20,633 bases of DNA from a virus. Under the pieces are notes generated by a model. The model saw only the letters and a program-made list of their open reading frames with translations, ran no database searches and was not told the origin of the DNA. This document shows positions 14,989-20,633 of the stretch, piece by piece; positions within the stretch are counted from its first letter, which is position 1, and the number at the start of each line of letters is the position of its first letter. The stretch covers positions 1-20,633 of IMG/VR virus record IMGVR_UViG_3300020205_000624. One strand, written 5' to 3'. Position numbers and translations under genes: made by a program.

Positions 14989-15700
14989 GGGTGCAACACC
15001 CCTAACAAAATTTGCACCTAAGTTTAAAGTTCCTATTGGGGTTGGGTTTGGCGGCTCAAACGGACTGGTTGATCGATTAACCAAATACGTGCTTACACTA
15101 GAAGAAACAATTATTTCTAAAGAACAGCTAGTATCACCGGTTCCTAAATCCGAAGCTGATCCATACAGGCATACGCAACAGTGGAAACAGCACAACTTGC
15201 TCGACGATATTGTAGGGTTGGAGGGCGAACACTTACAACGATTCCCTCCAGATCCTGCAATTGAAGAATTGTTTACAGTAATACGAACTGGGTATTTAGA
15301 GTTTCTTTCAAAATTAAATTATCCTAGAAGAAAAGTATATATTCACGGGTGGGCCAATGTATTAAGAGATTCAGAATGGATTAGTAAACATCGACATATT
15401 ACTACAGAAGAATCGTATCTTGCATGTACATATTATTTAACTACTAATACAACTTCTTTATATCTTGAAAATCCGTTAGTAGGAGAAGTTATGAGTGCTA
15501 CTACTGAAGAAAAGAAATTAATATTTTTTCCTAGTTGGATGCCTCACTGGAGTGATAAGATTGAAGGCGACAGCATTAGAATTTCTTTAGCATTTGATAT
15601 AGTAACAGAAAGCTGTACGATTAAAAATCCATGGCGTCCTCATCGGTTACTAGACGACCCGGCTACTATGCCGGGATTAGAAGGGTTACGAGGCAAGTAA
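14969..15700 (+). CDS. 2OG-Fe(II) oxygenase-like protein, 243 aa
   Basis: The C-terminal half shows the double-stranded beta-helix pattern of small phage 2OG-Fe(II) oxygenases: KHRH (residues 140-143) followed by a YLACTYYL strand, an LENP turn, IFFPSWMPHWSD (185-196, with the distal iron ligand His193) and DSIRISLAFD (201-210, with Arg204 placed to bind 2-oxoglutarate). The usual acidic residue of HxD is not obvious; the second position reads His. It probably hydroxylates a small molecule, sugar or protein, possibly making the hydroxyl that the upstream carbamoyltransferase uses. The start lies inside that gene with GGGGAGG six bases before the ATG, so translation is coupled. Confidence 0.7.
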   Translation: MDVVWFEGATPLTKFAPKFKVPIGVGFGGSNGLVDRLTKYVLTLEETIISKEQLVSPVPKSEADPYRHTQQWKQHNLLDDIVGLEGEHLQRFPPDPAIEELFTVIRTGYLEFLSKLNYPRRKVYIHGWANVLRDSEWISKHRHITTEESYLACTYYLTTNTTSLYLENPLVGEVMSATTEEKKLIFFPSWMPHWSDKIEGDSIRISLAFDIVTESCTIKNPWRPHRLLDDPATMPGLEGLRGK

Positions 15701-16467
15701 TGAATACTCTATGGATAACTGGAGATAGTTTTTCTGTTACTATACCCGACGATAAACATATAATTCCGTGGACAATGCAGTTAGCAAATCAACTTAACTA
15801 TAATTTAAAAAATAATAGTGAATGGGGAGTTTGCCAAGACTGGTCATGGGACTTTATCAATAGAGAAAAATTAAATATTTCTTCAAACGATCAACTAATT
15901 GTTGTACTTACTGACCCGGCAAGATTTTGGTATTTTGAAGAAATACCAAGTTTAACTAACAGCCATGTTCTTGATTTTAATAGCTTAGTCGAAAATAAAA
16001 ATCGTACACAGGCTGCAAGCAATTACATACAGTATATACAACGTCCTAGCCTTGATACACAGATGATGGCACATCGATTAGGCTGGCTTAACAACTTGGC
16101 AACTTTAAAAAGTTGGAGGAAACCTATAATTTTAGTAGCATTCGATATGTATATTCCGGACATTGCTGATTTTAATAATTTAGTGTTTTCAGACGGATGC
16201 TTGAGGGGTGTTGATCAAAGAGAGCACACAGAAGATTTTAAACTTAAACCTATTGATGTACGATATAATCATTTATGTTTGCGCAATCATAGTGTGCTAG
16301 CTAACAAATTATATAATACAATAATCAACAATGAAAATTTAGATTTACATACTGGATTCCATACACAAATACTATCTAACAATTCTATGGAAGATCCTAA
16401 ATTTATAGAAACTGATTTTAGTCCGTGGCTAGTGAAAAAAAGTAAATCAATTAAATTACATCAATAA
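15700..16467 (+). CDS. SGNH-like protein 2, 255 aa
   Basis: A longer reading from an upstream ATG at 15631 is possible, but the ATG at 15700 overlaps the oxygenase stop (TAATG), has GAGG six bases before it and puts the conserved strand at the N-terminus: LWITGDSFSV (residues 4-13, Ser10 as candidate nucleophile). Further landmarks are NNSEWGVCQDWSWDFI (38-53) as a degenerate Gly/Asn block, LIVVLTDPARFWYF (66-79), matching LVVQWTGPDRLEF of SGNH-like protein 1, and RYNHLCLRNHSVLA (188-201) as the His region. The two are divergent members of one family. The gene ends in a 17-base overlap with the convergent Nudix gene. Confidence 0.55.
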   Translation: MNTLWITGDSFSVTIPDDKHIIPWTMQLANQLNYNLKNNSEWGVCQDWSWDFINREKLNISSNDQLIVVLTDPARFWYFEEIPSLTNSHVLDFNSLVENKNRTQAASNYIQYIQRPSLDTQMMAHRLGWLNNLATLKSWRKPIILVAFDMYIPDIADFNNLVFSDGCLRGVDQREHTEDFKLKPIDVRYNHLCLRNHSVLANKLYNTIINNENLDLHTGFHTQILSNNSMEDPKFIETDFSPWLVKKSKSIKLHQ

Positions 16468-16909
16468 TATCAATCACTGTTTGTATTTTAGTTTGTATAA
16501 TACGATTACGCAGACTAAGATCTAGACCTTTGTGTACCGGCTTTGGTAGATTAGCTAAATCAAACCATCCCCAGGCAATATGCTCGTCGCTAAGTGCAGG
16601 AATAAACTCAGCGTCTACAATACAAAAGTATGTATGAAATTTAAACATACTATCATTACTAACAAATTTCTCAAGCGGAATAGTCTTTTTAACATCAGGC
16701 ATTGCACCTAATTCTTCTTCAATTTCTCGTTGCAGGCCTTGCCATGCTGATTCATTAGAGTGATTAGTACCGCCAACTAAGCCCCAGCGCCCTGCATGTT
16801 TACCTTCGGACTTTTGCAGCAATAAAAATCTCTTAGTTGATCGTGCGCAAAATAGCGCACCTGAACAATCAATTATGTCAGGATTAGAAGTTATAATTCT
16901 AACCTCCAA
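16451..16909 (-). CDS. Nudix hydrolase, about 148-152 aa
   Basis: A complete Nudix box is visible: GGTNHSNESAWQGLQ followed by REIEEELGA (residues about 46-69), fitting G-x5-E-x7-REUxEExGU. The preceding GRWGLVGG and the C-terminal SDEHIAWGWFDLANLP are typical of GDP-mannose mannosyl hydrolase-like and general nucleotide-sugar/NTP Nudix proteins. It would hydrolyse a nucleoside diphosphate linked to another moiety; the substrate cannot be named. The start is odd: no in-frame ATG lies before the box. TTG at 16909 has no good ribosome-binding site, while ATT at 16897 follows a perfect GGAGG by five bases. It overlaps the end of the gp15-like gene by up to 19 bases. Confidence 0.85.
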   Translation of the reverse strand: MEVRIITSNPDIIDCSGALFCARSTKRFLLLQKSEGKHAGRWGLVGGTNHSNESAWQGLQREIEEELGAMPDVKKTIPLEKFVSNDSMFKFHTYFCIVDAEFIPALSDEHIAWGWFDLANLPKPVHKGLDLSLRNRIIQTKIQTVIDIIDVI

Positions 16910-18474
16910 TTGCCACGTCTATAATCTCCGTCAAAACTTTTCACCCAGTTAACTCCATTCCACTTGTATTGCACAAGTGTATAGATATTTGTTTGATAAA
17001 TCAAGTTTTCTGAGTTTTCATCTGCTGAAAACACAACCCACCATTTAGATCCGTCCCATTCAATAATATCATTGGCTTCAGCAATAAAGTCAGTGCCATT
17101 GTTATTTTTCCATGCATCTGGACCATCTTCATTTAGATTTAACACATAGGTAACTGTTCTACCTACAGGTATAAATGCAGCAAGAATAATAATATAATTA
17201 CCATCTCTTTCTATAGGTGTACCTAAACCTACTTCAACACCATCAACAAATACATGACAATCATTTACTTTATCAAACTCAACTGCTGTGGTAATTCTTT
17301 GAATTTTTAATCCAGTTACAAAAGTATCACGGACGCCGCCACCAATGTTGTCAATGATTAAGTATCTAGTACCTACTACTAGATTACTTGGCCCAGTGGT
17401 TGTGGGATCAATAACTGCATCAAAACTTCCTCGTTGTCCCGACGCCCTGGCAGGCCCTACAATCATGTCATTTGTTGGAAAAGTATCTTCATCCCAATTG
17501 ACGACCATTTCACTTTCATCTAACGGATTTATACTTAGATAGCCCACTACTTCACTGCCATCGGGTTGTAACAAATAAATCTTTGCCAAGCCAGCAGTAT
17601 ATTTGCCAGGCACCTGCTGAAGTATTACTTGCCAGTTTAACCATACTCCGGGTTGCTTACTGCTTACCAGTTTAATCTTACCTTCTGATACTACTATATC
17701 AAAGTCACCCAATGTTGCCTTTGCGCTGGCCATTGAGTTTGCAGGATAAGATTGCCCTGCATCAACATATATACCCAATCCGTCAATGTACGAATCACTC
17801 ATTCCAGAACTGTCAAATGTACTTGAAATAATGTTAGTAACAACACCTAACTTTTTAACCTTGGCAGGAGGAGTGATCCATATAGGAGTAGTTAGTGTAA
17901 GCGTAGCAACATCAATTTGCGTAGCAGTTCCCATAGGAACTGTGCGGCTTGTAAAACTAACATCACCAAGGTCAACTACGGTCAATGATGTCCAGTCAAT
18001 AAAGTTATCAGTAGTTTGTATTTCTAAACTTGGATTAAACAATACTAGGATTTGTTCAAGAATTTGTAATTTTTGTTCAGTGCTAGTTGACCATATGTCT
18101 GCTTTAACTGACAACTTGAATGGAGTTGGCATTAGTCGTTCAACTGTATAGTTTTGACCTTGTGTGCTAGTATATGCACCAGTCTCAGGATCAATATCAC
18201 GTTCACGAATGTGCATCTTACTAACCAATGTTGCGTCACCTAAACGAGTATTGTCAAGATCAAGGTCAGTAATGTATATTGCAATCCTTGGAGCACTTTG
18301 TAAAGTATTTTCTGAATTTTGATTAACAATAGTTGCAGCTTGTCGATCCTGATCACCATACATAACTGGCACACGTACTAGACTACCATCTCCGTATCTA
18401 ACTACGAAGTTACTTAGAAGTCTAACTATCTGTAATAGGTATCGGCGTATCTGGCCGTCATAAAAATATTGCAT
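16891..18474 (-). CDS. T4 gp15-like tail sheath stabiliser, extended, 527 aa
   Basis: The N-terminal ~205 residues align by eye with T4 gp15: YFYDGQIRRYLLQ (3-15) with YFYN...RRY, FVVRYGDGSLVRVPVMYGD (23-41) with the RVPITYAS region, SAPRIAIYITDLDLD (60-74) with LPRINLHLVDF, PTPFKLSVKADIWS (116-129) with PSPIKMIYELSIF, and QKLQILEQILVLFNP (134-148) with FQIVEQILPYFQP. T4 gp15 is about 270 residues and caps the tail at the head-proximal end, stabilising the sheath and joining the neck. Here about 300 further residues follow, ending in two W-(D/N)-G-x-x-W segments (residues 474-516). The ATG overlaps the gp14-like stop (TAATG). Confidence 0.8.
   Translation of the reverse strand: MQYFYDGQIRRYLLQIVRLLSNFVVRYGDGSLVRVPVMYGDQDRQAATIVNQNSENTLQSAPRIAIYITDLDLDNTRLGDATLVSKMHIRERDIDPETGAYTSTQGQNYTVERLMPTPFKLSVKADIWSTSTEQKLQILEQILVLFNPSLEIQTTDNFIDWTSLTVVDLGDVSFTSRTVPMGTATQIDVATLTLTTPIWITPPAKVKKLGVVTNIISSTFDSSGMSDSYIDGLGIYVDAGQSYPANSMASAKATLGDFDIVVSEGKIKLVSSKQPGVWLNWQVILQQVPGKYTAGLAKIYLLQPDGSEVVGYLSINPLDESEMVVNWDEDTFPTNDMIVGPARASGQRGSFDAVIDPTTTGPSNLVVGTRYLIIDNIGGGVRDTFVTGLKIQRITTAVEFDKVNDCHVFVDGVEVGLGTPIERDGNYIIILAAFIPVGRTVTYVLNLNEDGPDAWKNNNGTDFIAEANDIIEWDGSKWWVVFSADENSENLIYQTNIYTLVQYKWNGVNWVKSFDGDYRRGNWRLEL
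16895..16909 (-). promoter_or_regulatory. GGAGG ribosome-binding site deciding the Nudix start
   Basis: On the minus strand GGAGG occupies 16907-16903, inside the last codons of the gp15-like gene. The codon with ideal spacing downstream is ATT (16897-16895), a rare but known bacterial start (infC). The TTG at 16909 overlaps the site itself, so could not use it. Confidence 0.5.
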
Positions 18475-19775
18475 TATAAATCTGCCTTAGGTTTAAGTGC
18501 CTTACTCAATGCTTGACGTTCTGCAACATTCTCACCAGCAATATTATCAGTCGCTGTATTATTAATAAATCCAGTTCTGAAAGTTTGTTTAGTATCGGTA
18601 TTTGACAAGGTAGTACGAATAGCATCTTCACGTTTAACCCAACGTGAACCATCATACCTAAATAATCGGTTGGGCAAAAAGTCAGTCCTTAAGTAAAAGT
18701 CACCTTCAATGGCTCCTGCAGGAAAGGCAATTCCGTGCCCAAAATCAACTCCGTTGGGTGGAATGCCGTCACCTAGTAAGTACCCGCTATATCCAGTACG
18801 ATTTGGTCTATCTCCAATCCTACTAGCATCCATTTGCATACTAGATGCATCAGGCGGCGACGTAGCGTCATCTACAGTGATAAGAGCAGGGTTGCCAAAC
18901 TCATCAGCAGATAACGAATAGAATTGTTGGGTTTCGTAACCACTCTTAGGAGCATTAGCTTCTGCCTGATCAAGAATAGCGTCATTAATTTCAAGGCTTT
19001 TTGCCTGTGTACTTAATATACTCTGTATGGTTGCTCCGGAGTATACACTAAAATACCCAGCATTAGGTGGAGTCCTGCCAATGGTAGTTGCAGTAACTTG
19101 ATAAAGTGTACCTTGATAACGAACAATTTCGCCTGCGGTATAAGTTACTGTTGGACTATAATCACCTACAAAATTAGCATCTTTATCTGTAGGAGTTTTA
19201 AGAATGTCTGAATACTGTTGTTGATCAGCAATCTTGCCTAATTTTAATCTGTATAGGTGTGGATACCATGTGCGACTAAATCCTTCGGCAGCACGGCCAA
19301 CTTCACTAACAACAAAGAATCTTGGCAATGCTTGGTCAGCATCATTAAGTGCAAACTCATCGCGTAAATGTGGTAACTCTACCACATCACCTGCTAGCGG
19401 TTTACGTCCTACTAGCTTGATAAAATCATTAATATGCACAGTCATAAACACTGTGTCATTGTCAATAAACAAGCCAAACTGACTTAGATTAAAGTCAATG
19501 TCAGATACATTATAAACGCCACGTACTGTATAAATTGAGCTGTCATACTTTCTATCACGATTTTCAAGGAATAATAAATCTTGTATATTTGTTTCTTTTA
19601 CAGCATCGTACATGGGCATATCCGCAGTACTTTCACCTGTTAGTGGATTTTTAGGTCCTAGGTATTTGTGCAGATATATGTCAGTACCGCCTACCTGAAA
19701 CATCTCAGATATGCTGCGATCGTGAAATTTGTAATCGTTGCCTTTCTCGGGCTTGTAAAGGGATAAACGTGGCAT
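18474..19775 (-). CDS. T4 gp14-like neck protein, enlarged, 433 aa
   Basis: The frame extends upstream to a GTG at 19829, but this would run into the divergent gene; the ATG at 19775 gives a natural start (PRLSLYKPEKGNDYKFHDRS). Residues about 25-140 follow the T4 gp14 layout: SEMFQVGGTDIYLHKY near the N-terminus, then VSDIDFNLSQFGLFIDNDTVFMTVHINDF in outline (90-118), then GRKPLAGDVVELPH (123-136), matching [21 protein letters not shown] and EPKEGDLIYFP of gp14. T4 gp14 has 256 residues and joins head to tail with gp13. The additional ~175 residues include a CBM5/12-like segment (206-241) and a YDGSRW turn (374-379). It is first of the minus-strand run and translationally coupled to gp15-like. 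Confidence 0.75.
   Translation of the reverse strand: MPRLSLYKPEKGNDYKFHDRSISEMFQVGGTDIYLHKYLGPKNPLTGESTADMPMYDAVKETNIQDLLFLENRDRKYDSSIYTVRGVYNVSDIDFNLSQFGLFIDNDTVFMTVHINDFIKLVGRKPLAGDVVELPHLRDEFALNDADQALPRFFVVSEVGRAAEGFSRTWYPHLYRLKLGKIADQQQYSDILKTPTDKDANFVGDYSPTVTYTAGEIVRYQGTLYQVTATTIGRTPPNAGYFSVYSGATIQSILSTQAKSLEINDAILDQAEANAPKSGYETQQFYSLSADEFGNPALITVDDATSPPDASSMQMDASRIGDRPNRTGYSGYLLGDGIPPNGVDFGHGIAFPAGAIEGDFYLRTDFLPNRLFRYDGSRWVKREDAIRTTLSNTDTKQTFRTGFINNTATDNIAGENVAERQALSKALKPKADL
19050..19163 (-). other. CBM5/12-like carbohydrate-binding segment inside the gp14-like protein
   Basis: Codons 205-242 encode YSPTVTYTAGEIVRYQGTLY followed by QVTATTIGRTPPNAGYF, which fits Y-x-x-G-(D/E)-x-V-x-Y-x-G-x-x-Y-x-(A/V)...P of family 5/12 carbohydrate-binding modules, except that the first and last Trp are Tyr and Phe. 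Its presence in a neck protein suggests an exposed appendage that could touch polysaccharide; binding is not shown. Confidence 0.5.
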
Positions 19776-19813
19776 AGTACAATATTTAGCGATAAATAAG
19801 ATGGGAGATACAA
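19776..19813. other. Short divergent promoter region between gp14-like and gp13-like genes
   Basis: Only 38 bases separate the two start codons. The plus strand has GATAAATA at 19791-19798 and GGGAGA as ribosome-binding site. The minus strand has GCTAAATA (19790-19783), two changes from the T4 late box, just before the gp14-like ATG, with no clear ribosome-binding site. The two boxes abut head to head. Confidence 0.45.
19791..19798 (+). promoter_or_regulatory. Candidate T4-type late promoter box (GATAAATA)
   Basis: This is the same GATAAATA variant as before the adhesin block, here 15 bases before the gp13-like ATG. Predicted transcription would start about position 19804, leaving a very short leader that just includes GGAG. 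Confidence 0.45.
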
Positions 19814-20575
19814 ATGTCAGACAATCCACAACAGGTTAAACAGCAAGTTTTTGATTATTGCCGCGCTATGCTAGGTGACGGTATGATTGACGTTGAGCTT
19901 GATCCAATTCATTACGAAACAGCATTAGATCGTGCGCTAACACGATTCCGTCAACGTAGCCCGAATGCAGTAGAAGACAGCTACAGTTTTTTAACTCTTG
20001 AGAAAGATAAAAATGATTACATACTGCCTGCAGAAATTATTAATGTTCAGTCTGTTTTTAGAAGAACATTGGGATCAAGAACTGGTGGCGGAACTGGAAC
20101 AAACTTTGAGCCTTTCAATCTTGCGTACACTAACACGTATCTTTTAAACAGCACCATGCTGGGTGGTATTGCTACCTACTTTATGTTTGCTAGTTATCAA
20201 GAAATGATCGGTAAGATGTTTGGAGCATACATTGAGTTCCAATGGATTCCTACAAGCCGCACACTAAGAATACTACAGCGTCCTTTTTCAGAAGGCGAAG
20301 TCATAGGACTGCGCACACAGAATTTTAGACCAGATTATCTTATTATCGACGACATTTATGCTAAACAATGGATACGTGATTATTCACTAGCCAACTGTAA
20401 AATGATGTTAGGTGAAGCCCGCAGTAAATTTGCATCAATTGCCGGACCACAGGGCGGCGGGGCATTAAATGGCAACGATTTAAAATCAGCAGGCAAAGAA
20501 GAACTAGCTGCATTAGATAAAGAATTAGAAACACTAATCAGTGGCGGCACTGGTTATACATTTGTTATTGGTTAA
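19814..20575 (+). CDS. T4 gp13-like neck protein, 253 aa
   Basis: The layout resembles the start of T4 gp13: QVFDYCRAMLGDGMIDVELD (residues 11-30) with LRQLGAPVIEINVD, then YETALDRALTRFRQRSPN (33-50) with VEDRISDALQMWREYH, then an NDYILPAEIINVQSVFRR segment (66-83) with NYIELDDNIIGVVRIF. A hydrophobic LGGIATYFMFASYQEMIGKMFG stretch in outline (115-136) and RPDYLIIDDIYAKQWIRDYS (in outline, 172-191), then LANCKMMLGEAR, follow. gp13 (about 309 aa in T4) forms the neck with gp14 on top of the portal. Here its partner genes lie on the opposite strand, diverging from it. The assignment rests on layout and gene neighbourhood, so it is less certain than gp15. Confidence 0.65.
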   Translation: MSDNPQQVKQQVFDYCRAMLGDGMIDVELDPIHYETALDRALTRFRQRSPNAVEDSYSFLTLEKDKNDYILPAEIINVQSVFRRTLGSRTGGGTGTNFEPFNLAYTNTYLLNSTMLGGIATYFMFASYQEMIGKMFGAYIEFQWIPTSRTLRILQRPFSEGEVIGLRTQNFRPDYLIIDDIYAKQWIRDYSLANCKMMLGEARSKFASIAGPQGGGALNGNDLKSAGKEELAALDKELETLISGGTGYTFVIG

Positions 20576-20577
20576 TT

Positions 20578-20633
20578 ATGAAAGTACACGAAATTATTTC
20601 AGAGTCAGCCGCGTGGAGACGCAAAGAAGGTAA
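20578..20633 (+). CDS. Start of a gene with capsid-targeting-like N-terminus, cut by window end
   Basis: ATG at 20578, two bases after the gp13-like stop, opens 18 codons without a stop to the window edge (MKVHEIISESAAWRRKEG). The opening resembles the N-terminal capsid-targeting sequence of T4 internal head proteins (MKTYQEFIAEA), including I-S-E followed by a small residue, which fits the (I/L)-x-E cleavage site of the T4 prohead protease gp21. It may encode an internal head protein or a protease-processed virion protein. No strong ribosome-binding site is visible; translation may be coupled to gp13-like. Confidence 0.55.
   Translation, partial: MKVHEIISESAAWRRKEG

Noticed and set aside
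15631-15699. Upstream ATG extending SGNH-like protein 2 by 23 residues
   Set aside because: The extension lies inside the oxygenase gene, is Ser/Arg-rich without fold landmarks, and the ATG at 15700 has a better ribosome-binding site and the stop-start overlap seen elsewhere in this genome.
19776-19829. GTG-initiated 18-residue extension of the gp14-like protein, hydrophobic like a signal peptide
   Set aside because: It would cross the promoter and start of the divergent gp13-like gene; neck proteins are cytoplasmic until assembly, and ATG at 19775 begins the conserved part.
1-20633. CRISPR arrays, tRNA genes, transposases or integrase attachment sites
   Set aside because: Nothing with regular spaced repeats, cloverleaf pattern, transposase motifs or inverted terminal repeats was seen on either strand.

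Overview
The window reads as part of a T4-like marine myovirus genome. The sequence is AT-rich, tightly packed with overlapping or adjacent genes, and has no ribosomal, tRNA or cellular housekeeping genes. It carries recognisable homologues of the T4 neck and tail-completion proteins (gp13-like, gp14-like, gp15-like), a giant fibre protein with the C-terminal motifs typical of marine T4-like phages (DQDGNF, SDNIVPTQRAIKAYI), and boxes matching the T4 late promoter TATAAATA. The host cannot be read from the sequence; marine cyanobacteria or SAR11-like bacteria are guesses from the style of the fibre genes only.

Layout. (1) 2-7128, plus strand: the 3' part of a giant tail-fibre gene whose frame is open to the left edge, then three small virion or fibre proteins, two of which share a ~105-residue beta-type module (one copy in one, two in the other). 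(2) 7162-10781, plus strand, behind a GATAAATA box: three alternating pairs of a Gly/Cys-rich adhesin-like protein and a ~150-residue protein resembling tail-fibre assembly chaperones. A perfect 10-bp hairpin lies just downstream. (3) 10778-16467: an accessory block with a minus-strand HAD-like protein of the GmhB/HisB type that has lost its catalytic residues, then plus-strand genes for a heptosyltransferase-like (GT9) protein, an SGNH-like protein, a NodU/CmcH carbamoyltransferase (behind an exact TATAAATA box), a 2OG-Fe(II) oxygenase and a second SGNH-like protein. (4) 16451-19775, minus strand: gp14-like, gp15-like and a Nudix hydrolase, each overlapping the next. (5) 19814 to the end, plus strand: a gp13-like neck protein, then the first 18 codons of a gene whose N-terminus resembles T4 capsid-targeting peptides.

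How it may work together (inference): regions 1-2 build the host-recognition apparatus, with three adhesin variants each beside a candidate dedicated chaperone. Region 3 looks like a sugar-tailoring cassette (glycosyl transfer, carbamoylation, hydroxylation, and acyl hydrolysis or transfer). Its target could be a virion glycan, the host surface, a small molecule or DNA; the sequence does not say which. Regions 4-5 supply the head-tail connector, unusually split across both strands and enlarged with carbohydrate-binding-like modules. All product names come from motif recognition by eye; no database search was run.
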